Below are positions 1 through 8,467 of a stretch of DNA of 12,833 bases, piece by piece. The stretch comes from Bremia lactucae (taxonomy: Eukaryota > Oomycota > Peronosporomycetes > Peronosporales > Peronosporaceae): contig NC_090621.1 in the NCBI RefSeq assembly GCF_004359215.1, positions 3,771,360 through 3,784,192 of the forward strand, written 5' to 3'. The notes under the pieces are model-generated. The model did no database searches. It saw only the letters and a list, made by a program, of their open reading frames with translations, and was not told where the DNA came from. Made by a program: the position numbers and the translations under genes. The first letter of the stretch is position 1, and each line of letters opens with the position of its first letter.

Positions 1-230
1 AGCTGCGAGTCCTCCATCGCAAGACAGATTATCGCCATGGCCTTGCGGAACATACGCTTGCAAGTCGCTTGGTCCAACGGGTTCAACAGGTGCTCAGGCT
101 TCACCTCCCCGCTTACCACGTCCCATAGGTCCCGCTTCTCCAGCACCATCTGCATCTTGAATTTCCACAAGTGGAAGTTCGATCCGTCAAACTTGTGGAT
201 GCGGGCGGTCGTGGTCACAGCAGTGTCCAT
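1..230 (-). CDS. Copia gag polyprotein, N-terminal 76 codons (element E-left, cut by window edge)
   Basis: Gag builds the virus-like particle in which a copia element is reverse transcribed. Reading leftward from the ATG at 230-228, the frame is open to the window edge and begins MDTAVTTTARIHKFDGSNF, followed by HLWKFKMQMVLEKRDLW. The [KL]-F-DG-x-N-[FY]-x-x-W-[KR] pattern followed by a long helix is the classic start of copia gag (DUF4219/UBN2-type). The ATG is chosen because it is the first in-frame ATG downstream of the 5' LTR and primer site, and the family pattern starts about 12 residues after it. The leader between primer site and ATG is about 50 nt and C-rich on the coding strand. No lesion is visible in the part shown. 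This element belongs to the same family as the one at the right end, judged by about 97% LTR identity. Whether the rest of the gene is intact lies outside the window. Confidence 0.85.
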   Translation of the reverse strand, partial: MDTAVTTTARIHKFDGSNFHLWKFKMQMVLEKRDLWDVVSGEVKPEHLLNPLDQATCKRMFRKAMAIICLAMEDSQ

Positions 231-280
231 GGCTAAGGCGAAGGCAGGGGCGGGGGCGTGGCCGGCAGAGTCTGCGGGTC

Positions 281-295
281 TTTGGGCTCATAACC
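281..295 (-). promoter_or_regulatory. Primer-binding site complementary to the anticodon arm of initiator tRNA-Met
   Basis: On the coding strand the sequence directly after the 5' LTR is GGTTATGAGCCCAAA. Its complement, GGGCTCATAACC, is the anticodon stem-loop of eukaryotic initiator tRNA-Met (CAU anticodon), not the acceptor 3' end used by most LTR elements. Drosophila copia is known to prime from a half tRNA-iMet cleaved in the anticodon loop. The match here is 12 nt and begins at the first base after the LTR. The site confirms that 296-624 is a 5' LTR and that its element runs leftward. Confidence 0.75.
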
Positions 296-624
296 TAATG
301 TTAAAGGTCAAGTGAGCACTAGTTGGCAAAATGCAAAGTAAATATATTAAAGGTCCTTAGTTCGCAAACCGTTTGCTACCTCTAAGCCTACTGGATTCTC
401 TACTGGATTTACTTACCGGCTTCATCCATTCTAGCCAATTAGCTTCAACCACGTGGAGGTCCCATCTTGAACATGATCATTTGCGCATCTTGAAGAAGAT
501 CTTCGAACGTTCGCGGAACCATCTGTTGTGCTGTGGCATGCAGATGTCGCTGTCGTGCGATGTCGATGATCACCAGTACTTTACCGGTTAGTCTTGTGCA
601 TGTCGAGGCGCATCCTTGACAACA
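296..624 (-). mobile_element. 5' LTR of copia element E-left (329 bp)
   Basis: Near-identical to 9711-10036. By eye there are about nine substitutions or single-base indels, plus a 2-bp difference near the low-coordinate end, giving roughly 97% identity. On the coding strand it begins TGTTGTCAAGG and ends CCTTTAACATTA. The high-coordinate edge is fixed by the point where the two LTR copies diverge (624/625) and by the GGCTT target duplication outside it. The low-coordinate edge is fixed by the primer-binding site at 295. An AT-rich TTAATATATT stretch (341-350, minus) could be a TATA element, weakly supported. The first codons of the LTR reading from the array continue an unrelated integrase remnant and stop at a TAA about 35 nt in. 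The same tail ends the pol frame at the right-hand LTR. Confidence 0.85.
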
Positions 625-629
625 GGCTT
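625..629. repeat. Target-site duplication GGCTT, left side of array
   Basis: GGCTT follows the last base of the left LTR and is the same 5-mer that precedes the right LTR at 9706-9710. The undisturbed site is CTGTC-GGCTT-GTACTCC, seen at 6684-6700 and, with one change, at 3662. This shows that an E-family element integrated at this exact point of the repeat unit. Confidence 0.8.
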
Positions 630-1574
630 GTACTCCGTATCTGGAGCAGAACTGAGATCGATATCAAAATCTTTAAAGTTTAATTTATCGATATCTTCGT
701 CCAAGCTTGTCGACAGAAATTCGAACACTGACTCGTCGAAGTTAACATCGTGACTTATAACCATTTGTCTTTCATCAATGTCATCGAATCGATGAGCTTC
801 CGAGGCCTCTTTGTAACACAAGCAAATCTCGACGTGAGTCTAAGGATCCCACTTGAGTCGCCTTTCCCTTGGACTCAGAATTTACATCCGGCAGTAAAAT
901 ACACGCATATGTTTTACACTCGGCTTCGACTTCTGAACAATCTCATAGGGAGTCTTATGCTCAACCTTTGGTGGCGGCCGTCGATTCTTGATGTAGATGG
1001 GTGTCATGGCTGCCTCAGCCCAGAAGCACTTGTCTAGCTTGGCGTGATGCAGCATACTGCGACCAATTGTAACAATCCTTCGAATAGCACGCTCTGCCGT
1101 CCCAGTAGTCTGCTGGGCGTATGGAACTGTTGTTTACTGCTCGATACCTACAGTTTCGTAGAAAGACTTGATCGAACTTGTCGCGAGCTCCCGAGCTCCA
1201 TCGTGCCTCACAAAAATTTTGACTTTCTTGAAAAATGGTGTTTTAATCTTCATGATGTAGGTCCTGATGTAACCTTTGCTGTCTCATTTTGCTCGCATGC
1301 AAAATCCCATCGTGCATCCACTAGCTACATCAACAATAAGTAGCAAATACCTTCTACCCCCAAGCGACTCTTGCTCCATGGGACCACAAATGTCAAGATA
1401 CAGCAGCTCGAAGGTGTCATAATGACGCTTGTCACGGTTGCTATGGAACGTCTTTGTACCCGTTGCCACATTTGCAGATCGTTGAGCCGAACGAAGCCAG
1501 TAGAGACCATCAACAAGATCCACCGTTGCCGCTACTTGATACGAGTCCTTCCCCGAAACGCGCATTTCAGCACC
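625..1574 (-). pseudogene. Copia integrase remnant, array unit 1
   Basis: Integrase joins the cDNA ends to the target. Reading leftward the remnant begins with a pre-integrase stretch ([19 protein letters not shown]) and runs to [10 protein letters not shown], which carries the first catalytic Asp. Further on are RHDGAREL (second Asp) and TGTAERAIRR (catalytic Glu), then KTPYEIVQ and KPSVKHMRVF of the C-terminal part, and AHRF and FDESVF near the end. The HHCC zinc-binding region expected between the pre-integrase stretch and LDICGPM is absent. In-frame stops lie after CMRAK (TGA, about 1284) and after GIEQ (TAA, 1134-1136). The gene is cut at 625 by the left LTR, so its last codons are fused to 11 LTR-encoded codons (VVKDAPRHAQD). 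Confidence 0.85.
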
Positions 1575-1950
1575 ATCAAACTCCACTTAAACTTGCCATG
1601 CTTATTGATTTGGGGCACCGAAAATAAGTTCTTGCTCATGTCTGGGACGTAAAAAGCGTTTCTGATTTCCGTATGGCTCATAGTTTTATCAGTTAGTATG
1701 ACTTCTTCCACGATAGTGCCAACACCCTTGAAAGCCGCCATATTATCGTCGGCTACTGACACGCCACCTATATCACGCTCAATTAAATTGGCGAATCTTG
1801 CCTTGTCGTTGCATATGTGGTGTGTTGCGCCACTGTCGACCGCCCACATCCCGGACATGTTCTTGCCCGTCGTCATTCCACACTTAAGTGAAACAGCAAA
1901 CGCCATTCAGTCGTTGTTGTCGGCATCATCGTGGTTTCTTCACTGAAAAT
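1575..1950 (-). pseudogene. Copia aspartic protease remnant, array unit 1
   Basis: The retroviral-type aspartic protease cleaves the Gag-Pol polyprotein. The active-site motif is visible as MWAVDSGATHHICND, followed by VSVADDNMAAFKGVGTI and YVPDMSKNLFSVPQ, which is the order expected for copia protease. The frame is open from about 1906 to the FKW codons near 1590. A TGA replaces the Trp codon (TGG in units 2 and 3) just before MAFAV, which separates it from the nucleocapsid linker. A missing base after HGKFK, present in all three units, throws the following integrase stretch ([12 protein letters not shown]) into another frame. Confidence 0.85.
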
Positions 1951-2017
1951 TGTTGGCCCCGCGTCCTCTGCCGTTTCCGCCGCGTCTTGGCTTTCAATTC
2001 ATATCTTTTTGCTTGGT

Positions 2018-2390
2018 CTAGCACTTGTCAATATAGTGCCCCAATTTTTCGTAGTACGTGCACTGATGAAATTCACGGTCGGTGTTGAAGCTTTTGCAGA
2101 ACTCGGCAGACTTCACCGCCACCACTTTCTCGGCCTGCCGCTTTATATGCTTATTCGTAAGCACCTTTAGAGCATCTTGCAAACACGACTCGGCATTTGT
2201 TATGTCCAGATCGAGTACGATGTTTTTGTAGCTTTTGGGCAAACTACGAAGCAAACAAATAGCTACGTCCTCGTCCTCCATCTTAGCGCTGATGCTGCTG
2301 ACCTTGGCCCAGATGTTGAGAACTTCATTGCAATGATGCAAGACGCTGTCGCCTTCCGCCATCTCCATAATAAAGAGTTGCCTCTTGAGG
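2018..2390 (-). pseudogene. Copia gag C-terminal half and zinc knuckle, array unit 1
   Basis: The frame holds [44 protein letters not shown] and a basic stretch leading to [14 protein letters not shown]. These are the UBN2-type gag core and a retroviral zinc knuckle (CX2CX4HX4C) whose second Cys is Tyr (codon 2051-2053). A TAG at 2018-2020 directly follows the knuckle where a TGG Trp codon is the likely ancestor. Both lesions are common to all units. Upstream there is no gag N-terminus. Instead the sequence runs from the RT connection segment into gag with stops in the gag frame at the join (about 2400). This is the least damaged gag copy in the array, because units 2 and 3 have further stops at the knuckle. 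Confidence 0.85.
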
Positions 2391-2407
2391 TAGATTCAGC
2401 CATCCTT

Positions 2408-3375
2408 CTACAATCTGGCGTACGTCAAGACGCGCCCACGAAACCCAACCTTTTTCTGGGGATTTTCCATAAAGCAAGACACGTATCCAACAGCATGCGC
2501 AACGTATGAGCTTGTCGAAGTCGTAAGGTGCATAAATGCACCAACTGCTTCGCGAAACGGAGCATTCACCTTGGCTGCTGCACTACTTGAAAGCAGCCGT
2601 GAACTCACATCAACTAGACTGACTACAACTTTGCACTCGACCATGGCAAATTGCTTTAGAAAATCGTCCACATAGCGTCGCTAACACATCGTTAAGCTGC
2701 CGTCTAGATATTGATCAGCTCGATGCCGAGAACAAATGCACATTTGCCACTATTCGTCATGTCGAAGCGATTCTTAAAAATCATTCTTAGTCGATTCTTA
2801 GGATCATTCTTATTTTGTGTGACCATTGCGGACAAGCTCGTAGTAATAAGCATATCGTCCACAAAGACCAGCACAAGTATGCAATGTCCGTCCAAAATCT
2901 TGAGATATAGATACGGATCGAATGCTGATACTCGATAGCCAATCGAGCATAAGAACTTATCAAACGTTTCATTTCTCGCGCGACGCTTGCTTGAGTCCGT
3001 AAATGGCCTTGACAAGTTATAATCAGTTAAAATTATTGTCAAGCTGGACTTCTTCGGGGACCTCGCAATAAAATTGTTCCTTCATGATCTCATACAGGAA
3101 TGCAGTAACCACATCAAGCTGGTCGAGAGGCCACTTGAAATATTTGGCAATTGCGACAACCATTTGCAGAGTCATGTACTTGACAGCCGGCGAAAAGGTA
3201 TCGGTGTAATCAATGCCATACTTCTGCTTGAAATCCTTTCCCACGAGGCGAGCCTTGTACCTCTCAATTAATTCATCCTCTCTGCGCTTGATCTTGAACA
3301 CCCATTTAGTACCGATGGCACATTGGTCATGCGACAGCTCGGCAGCACGTAACACACCACGAAGGTGCGGACTTG
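2408..3375 (-). pseudogene. Copia reverse transcriptase and truncated connection, array unit 1
   Basis: The RT begins near GTKWVFKIKRRED and continues through YKARLVGKDFKQKYGIDYTD, FSPAVKYMTL and QLDVVTAFLYE, which carries the first catalytic Asp. KAIYGLKQASR lies in another frame. NETFDKFLCSIGYRVSAFDP and LVFVDDMLI (the YVDD-box equivalent, intact) follow, then DMTNSGKCAFVLGIELI. A missing base before DGSLTMC and a TAG (2681-2683) before RRYVDDFLKQF interrupt the connection, which ends at NPQKK just before gag begins. RNase H is absent. A 23-bp direct repeat sits between the FVDD box and DMTNSG (2768-2814, two copies). The stretch 2957-3397 is base-for-base identical to unit 2. Confidence 0.9.
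2768..2814. repeat. 23-bp direct repeat inside RT, two copies (unit 1)
   Basis: The unit CGATTCTTAGGATCATTCTTAGT occurs about twice here. The first copy is 24 bp with altered bases in its middle, and the second is 23 bp. Unit 2 has three copies and unit 3 has two. The position falls between the FVDD box and the DMTNSGKC segment of RT. Confidence 0.7.
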
Positions 3376-3661
3376 AGTTTCATATGAAATTTCTTTTTGC
3401 CAGTGAGCTTGCTGTGGTCTATTCGCCGCTTTTTGGAACGTCTTCGTTTCTGTTAACTTGGTTGATCTTTTAATGGCATTAGCACTTGCACGCTAAATTA
3501 GAAGAGAAGCAGGTTTGTCATCTGGATTATCATTTTTTCATTATCTCTCATGCGAGTCAATCGGCGCACTTGCTTCTTCAAGAACCATTTTCTGTCGAAC
3601 GGCGCGTGATTTTCTTGGTAAGTTTTTATTTTCACTTGAGCGACTTTTTCGCTTTTCTGTC
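3376..3661 (-). other. Integrase-RT linker, array units 2/1 boundary
   Basis: This is the variable linker between integrase and RT of the gag-to-RT run that crosses from unit 2 into unit 1. The frame entering from the integrase side encodes a charged stretch (EKVAQVKIKTYQENHAPFD, then KWFLKKQV) and stops at about 3498. The rest, to the RT start near 3375, shows no conserved motif. The E-family insertion point GGCTT (3662-3666) is unoccupied here. Confidence 0.6.
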
Positions 3662-4579
3662 GGCTTGTATTCCGTATCTGGAGCAGAATAGGGATCGATA
3701 TCAAATCCAAAAAGTTCAATTCATCGATATCTTCGTCCAAGCTTGTCGACAGAAACCCGAACACTGACTCGTCGAAACTAATATCGCAACTTATAACCAT
3801 TCGTCTTGCAACAACGTTGTAGAATCGATGAGCCTTCGAGGCCTCATTGTAACATAGGCAAATCCCGACGCGAGTCTTAGGATCCCACTTGAGTCGCTTT
3901 TTCCTTGGACTCAGAATGTACATCCGGCAGCAAAATACACGCATGTGTTTTACACTTGGGTTCGATTCCTGAACAATCTCATAGGGAGTCTTATGCTCAA
4001 CTTTTGGTGACGCCCGTCGATTCGTGATGTAGATGGCTGTCATGGCTGCCTCAGCTTAAAAGCACTTGTCTAGCTTGGCGTGATGCAGCATACTGCGACC
4101 AATTGTAACAATCCTTCGAATAGCACGCTCTGCCGTCCCATTAGTCTGCTGGACGTATGGAACTGCTGTTTACTGCTCGATACCTACAGCTTCGTAGAAA
4201 GACTTGATCAAACTTGTCGCGAACTCCCGAGCTCCATCGTGCCTCACAAATTTGACCTTCTTAAAAAATGTGTTTTAATCTTCATGATGTAGGTCCTGAT
4301 GTTACCTGCAAAATTCCATCATGCATCCAGTAGCTACATCAACAATAAGTAGCAAATACCTGCTATTCCAAGCGACTTTTGCTCTATGGGACCACAAAAG
4401 TCGAGATAAAGCAGCTCGAAGGTGTCATAATGACGCTTGTCGCGGTTGCTAGGGAACGTCTTTGTGCCCGTTGCCACATTTGCAGATCGTTGAGCCGTAC
4501 GAAGCCAGTAGAGACCATCAACAAGATCCACCGTTGCCGCTTCTTGATACGAGTCCTTCCCCGAAACGCGCATTTCGCA
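3498..4579 (-). pseudogene. Copia integrase remnant, array unit 2
   Basis: The domain order matches the unit 1 copy: the [15 protein letters not shown] pre-integrase stretch, [14 protein letters not shown] (first Asp), RHDGAREL (second Asp), QQTNGTAERAIR (Glu), KTPYEIVQ, SVKHMRVF and CLCYNEASKAHRF. The C-terminal half is open from about 4043 to 3498. Private damage includes a missing base near SLG that shifts the frame, a 23-bp deletion near 4302 relative to units 1 and 3, a TAA at 4056-4058 replacing the Trp of CFWAEA, and a missing base in GAEMRV (about 4574). The TAA after GIEQ (4170-4172) is shared with the other units. The HHCC region is absent. Confidence 0.85.
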
Positions 4580-4960
4580 CCATCAAACTCCACTTAAACT
4601 TGCCATGCTTATTGATTTGGGGCACTGAAAATAAGTTCTTGCTCATGTCTGGGACGTATAAAGCGTTCCTGATTTCAGTATGGCTCGTATTTTTATCAGT
4701 TAGTATGACTTCTTTCACGATAGTGCCAACACCCTTGAAAGCCGCCATATTATTGTCGGCTACTGACACGCCACCTTCATGACGCTCAATTAGATTGGCG
4801 AATTTTGCCTTGTCGTTGCGTATGTGGGGCGTTGCGCCACTGTCGACCGCCCACATCCCGGACATGTTCTTGCCCGTCGTCATTCCACACTTAAGCAAAA
4901 CAGCAAACGCCATCCAGTCGTTGTTGCAGGCATCATCGTGGTTTCTTCACTGAAAATTGT
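4580..4960 (-). pseudogene. Copia aspartic protease remnant, array unit 2
   Basis: The frame starting near 4913 carries MAFAVLLKCGM, WAVDSGATPHIRND (active-site DSGA intact), VSVADNNMAAFKGVG and YVPDMSKNLFSVPQINKHG. The two differences next to the active site (HHICND to PHIRND) are private to this unit. The Trp codon before MAFAV is intact here. A TGA upstream in the Gly/Arg-rich linker (after NNFQ) is common to all units. Confidence 0.85.
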
Positions 4961-5024
4961 TGGCCCCGCGTCCTCGGCCGTTTCCGCCGCGTCTTGGCTT
5001 TCGATTCTTATCTTTTTGCTTGGT

Positions 5025-5395
5025 CTAGCACTTATCAATATAGTGCCCCAATTTTCCGTAGTTCGTGCACTAATGAAATTCACGGTCGGTGTTGAAGCTT
5101 TTGCAGAACTCGGCAGACTTCACCGCCACCACTTTCTCGGCCTGCCGCTTGATGTGCTTATTCGTAAGCACCTTTACAGCATCTTGCAAACCCAACTCGG
5201 CATTTCTCATGTCCAGATCGAGTACGATGTTTTCGCAGCTTTTGGGCAAACTACGAAGTAAACAAATAGCTACGTCCTCGTCCTCTATCTTAGCACTGAT
5301 GCTGCTGACCTTGGCCCAGATGTTGAGAACTTCATTGCAATGATGCAAGACGTTGTCGCCTTCCGCCATCTCCATACTAAAGAGTTGTCTCTTGA
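5025..5395 (-). pseudogene. Copia gag C-terminal half and zinc knuckle, array unit 2
   Basis: The gag core is recognisable from IYLKRQLF through [36 protein letters not shown] and [14 protein letters not shown] to [12 protein letters not shown] at 5070-5072 then replaces the Gln before the knuckle. The knuckle beyond it reads [14 protein letters not shown], with Tyr in place of the second Cys. The post-knuckle TAG is at 5025-5027. Confidence 0.85.
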
Positions 5396-5414
5396 GGTAG
5401 ATTCAGCCATCTTT

Positions 5415-6402
5415 CTACAATCCGGCGTACGTCAAGACGCGCCCACGCAACCCAAGCTTTTTCTGGGGATTTATCATTAAGCAAGACAGGTATCCAACGG
5501 CGTGCGCAATATATGAGCTTGTCGCAGTCGTAAGGTGCATAAATGCACCAACTGCTTCGCGAAACGGAGCATTCACCTTGGCTGCTGCATTACTTGGTAG
5601 CAGCCGGGAACTCACATCAACTAGACTGACTACAACTTTGCACTCGACCATGCCAAATTGCTTTAGAATATCGTCCACATAGCGTCGCTAACACATCGTT
5701 AAGCTGCCGTCTGGATATTGATTAGCCCAATGCCGAGAACAAATGCACATTTGCCACTGTTCGTCATCTCGAAGCGATTCTTAGGATCATTCTTAGTCGA
5801 TTCTAAGGATCATTCTTAGTCGATTCTTAGGATTATTCTTATTTCGTGTGACCATTTCAGGCAAGCTCTCAGTAATTAGCATATCGTCCACAGACCAGCA
5901 CAAGTATGCAATGTCCGTCCAAAATCTTGAGATATAGATACGGATCGAATGCTGATACTCGATAGCCAATCGAGCATAAGAATTTATCAAACGTTTCATT
6001 TCTCGCGCGACGCTTGCTTGAGTCCGTAAATGGCCTTGACAAGTTATAATCAGTTAAAATTATTGTCAAGCTGGACTTCTTCGGGGACCTCGCAATAAAA
6101 TTGTTCCTTCATGATCTCATACAGGAATGCAGTAACCACATCAAGCTGGTCGAGAGGCCACTTGAAATATTTGGCAATTGCGACAACCATTTGCAGAGTC
6201 ATGTACTTGACAGCCGGCGAAAAGGTATCGGTGTAATCAATGCCATACTTCTGCTTGAAATCCTTTCCCACGAGGCGAGCCTTGTACCTCTCAATTAATT
6301 CATCCTCTCTGCGCTTGATCTTGAACACCCATTTAGTACCGATGGCACATTGGTCATGCGACAGCTCGGCAGCACGTAACACACCACGAAGGTGCGGACT
6401 TG
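5415..6402 (-). pseudogene. Copia reverse transcriptase and truncated connection, array unit 2
   Basis: The N-terminal RT segment (about 6382-6050) is identical in protein to unit 1: GTKWVFKIKRRED through QLDVVTAFLYEIM to CEVPEEVQL. The middle segment reads NETFDKFLCSIGYRV and LDGHCILVLV. A 2-base deletion near 5892 then destroys the frame immediately before the catalytic VDD. VDDMLITESLPEMV continues in another frame, and three copies of the 23-bp repeat follow. The connection (5678-5415) carries DDILKQFGMVECK, APFREAVGAFMHL and YIAHAVGYLS and ends at NPQKK. The TAG before RRYVDD (5688-5690) is shared with the other units. There is no RNase H. Confidence 0.9.
5775..5843. repeat. 23-bp direct repeat inside RT, three copies (unit 2)
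   Basis: Copies lie at 5775-5797, 5798-5820 and 5821-5843, with one or a few mismatches between them. This is one copy more than in units 1 and 3, which points to slippage or unequal exchange after amplification. Confidence 0.8.
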
Positions 6403-6479
6403 AGTTTCATATGAAATTTCTTTTCGCCAGTGAACTTGCTGTGGTCTATTCGCACCTTTTTGGAACGTCTTCGTTTCTG

Positions 6480-7634
6480 TTAACTCGGTTGATCCTTCAA
6501 TGGCATTAGCACTTGCACGCTAAAATAGAAGAGAAGCAGGTTTGTCATCTGGATTATCATTTTTTCATCATCTCTCATACGAGTCAATTGGGGCACTTGC
6601 TTCTTCAAGAACCATTTTCTGTCGAACGGCGCGTGATTTTCTTGGCAAGTTTTTATTTTCACTTGAGCGACTTTTTCGCTTTTCTGTCGGCTTGTACTCC
6701 GTATCTGGAGCAGAATAGGGATCGATATCAAATCTGAAAAGTTTAATTCATCGATATCTTCGTCCAAGCTTGTCGACAGAAAACCGAACACTGACTCGTC
6801 GAATTAATATCGCGACTTATAACCATTTGTCTTGCAACGATGTCATAGAATCTTATGCCTTCGAGGTCTCATTGTAATATAGGCAAATCCCGACGCGAGT
6901 CTTAGGATCCCACTCAAGTCGCTTTTCCCTTGGACTCAGAATGTACATCCGGCAGCAAAATACACGCATGTGTTTTACACTCGGCTTCGACTCCTGAACA
7001 ATCTCTTAGGGAGTCTTATGCTCAACTTTTGGTGACGGCCGTCGAATCTTGATGTAGATGGGTGTCATGGCTGCCTCAGCCCAGAAGCACTTGTCTATCT
7101 TGGCGTGATGCAGCATACTGCGACCAATTGTAACAATCCTTCGAATAGCACGCTCTGCCGTCCCATTAGTCTGCTGGACGTATGGAACTGCTGTTTACTG
7201 CTCGATACCTACAGCTTCGTAGAAAGACTTGATCGAACTTGTCGCGAACTCCCGAGCTCCATCGTGCCTCACAAAATTTTTGACTTTCTTGAAAAAATGT
7301 GTTTTAATCTTCATGATGTAGGTCCTGATGTAACCTTTACTGTCTCATTTTGCTCGCATGCAAAATCCCATCATGCATCCACTAGCTACATCAACAATAA
7401 GTAGCAAATACCTTCTACCCAAAGCGACTCTTGCTCCATGGGACCACAAATGTCAAGATACAGCAGCTCGAAGGTGTCATAATGACGCTTGTCACAGTTG
7501 CTATGGAACGTATTTGTGCCCGTTGCCACATTTGCAGATCGTTGAGCCGTACGAAGCCAGTAGAGAGCATCAACAAGATCCACCGTTGCCGCTACTTGAT
7601 ACGAGTCTTTCCCCGAAACGCGCATTTCAGCACC
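6480..7634 (-). pseudogene. Copia integrase remnant, array unit 3
   Basis: Recognisable segments are [34 protein letters not shown] (first Asp), RHDGAREL (second Asp), QQTNGTAERAIR (Glu), and a C-terminal part ending VFGFLSTSLDEDIDELNF and a charged linker. Private lesions are a missing base after QESL, which shifts the frame, and a TAA at 7006-7008 in place of the Tyr of KTPYEIV. The TAA after GIEQ (7195-7197) is common to all units. The TGA after CMRAK is shared with unit 1. The HHCC zinc-binding segment is absent, as in the other units. Confidence 0.85.
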
Positions 7635-8010
7635 ATCAAACTCCACTTAAACTTGCCATGCTTATTGATTTGGGGCACCGAAAATAAGTTCTTGCTCATG
7701 TCTGGGACGTATAAAGCGTACCTGACTTAAGTATGGCTCGTAGTTTCATCAGGAAGTATGACTTCTTCCACGATAGTGCTAACACCCTTGAAAGCCGCCA
7801 TATTATCGTCGGCTACTGACACGCCACCTTCATGACGCTCAATTAGATTGGCGAATTTTGCCTTGTCGTTGCATATGTGGTGTGTTGCGCCACTGTCGAC
7901 TGCCCACATCCCGGACATGTTCTTGCCCGTCGTCATTCCACACTTAAGCGAAACAGCAAACGCCATCCAGTCGTTGTCGTAGACATCATCGTGGTTTCTT
8001 CACTGGAAAT
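7635..8010 (-). pseudogene. Copia aspartic protease remnant, array unit 3
   Basis: WMAFAVSLKCGM leads into MWAVDSGATHHICND, ERHEGGVSVADDNMAAFKG and EEVILPDETTSHT. There a TAA (about 7727-7729) replaces the Glu of HTEIRN. The sequence then continues with YVPDMSKNLFSVPQ in the same frame. The DSGA active site is intact. The frame loss after HGKFK is shared with the other units. Confidence 0.85.
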
Positions 8011-8077
8011 TGTTGGCCCCGCGTCCTCTGCCGTTTCCGCCGCGTCTTGGCTTTCGATTCTCATCTTTTTGCTTGGT

Positions 8078-8450
8078 CTAGCACTTGTCAATATAGTGCC
8101 CCAATTTTCCGTACTACGTGCACTGATGAAATTCACGGTCGGTGTTGAAGCTTTTGCAGAACTCGGCAGACTTCACCGCCACCACTTTCTCGGCCTGCCG
8201 CTTGATATGCTTATTCGTAAGCACCTTTACAGCATCTTGCAAACACAACTCGGCATTTCTCATGTCCAGATCGAGTACAGAGTTTTCGTAGCTTTCGGGC
8301 AAACTACGAAGCAAACAAATAGCTACGTCCTCGTCCTCTATCTTAGCACTGATGCTGCTAACCTTGGCCCAGATGTTGAGAACTTCCTTGCAATGATGCA
8401 AGACGTTGTCGCCTTCCGCCATCTCCATACTAAAGAGTTGTCTCTTGAGG
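8078..8450 (-). pseudogene. Copia gag C-terminal half and zinc knuckle, array unit 3
   Basis: [48 protein letters not shown] and the basic KHIKRQAEK stretch run to [15 protein letters not shown] (8114-8116) then falls inside the zinc knuckle. The next codon is Tyr in the second Cys position, as in the other units, followed by [10 protein letters not shown] and the common TAG at 8078-8080. Confidence 0.85.
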
Positions 8451-8467
8451 TAGATTCAGCCATCCTT

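Larger units (their letters stand above)
625..3661 (-). repeat. Array unit 1: permuted degenerate copia fragment (3037 bp)
   Basis: First of three head-to-tail units, phased on the GGCTT insertion site. From high to low coordinate it holds the integrase-RT linker, RT and truncated connection, the RT-gag junction (about 2370-2450), gag C-terminal half, zinc knuckle, protease and integrase. There is no LTR, RNase H or gag N-terminus. It resembles the other units at roughly 93-96% by eye (not computed). Positions 2957-3397 are identical to 5984-6424 of unit 2. Unit 1 keeps the integrase frame across [11 protein letters not shown], which units 2 and 3 have lost. Confidence 0.9.
3662..6688 (-). 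repeat. Array unit 2: permuted degenerate copia fragment (3027 bp)
   Basis: This unit has the same content and order as unit 1. Compared with its neighbours it carries a 23-bp deletion in integrase, a third copy of the 23-bp repeat in RT (5775-5843) and a 2-base deletion at the FVDD box (about 5892). It is flanked on both sides by intact GGCTT sites without an inserted element, so it is the only unit with both boundaries uninterrupted. Confidence 0.9.

Noticed and set aside
229..291. Short upstream frame beginning at the ATG inside the primer-binding site
   Set aside because: That ATG is part of the tRNA-complementary sequence and is out of frame with gag. No evidence supports its translation.
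341..350. TATA box in the LTR (TTAATATATT on the coding strand; also 9754-9763)
   Set aside because: It is only an AT-rich match close to the LTR end, leaving a short transcribed part. I mention it in the LTR entry but do not call it as a promoter.
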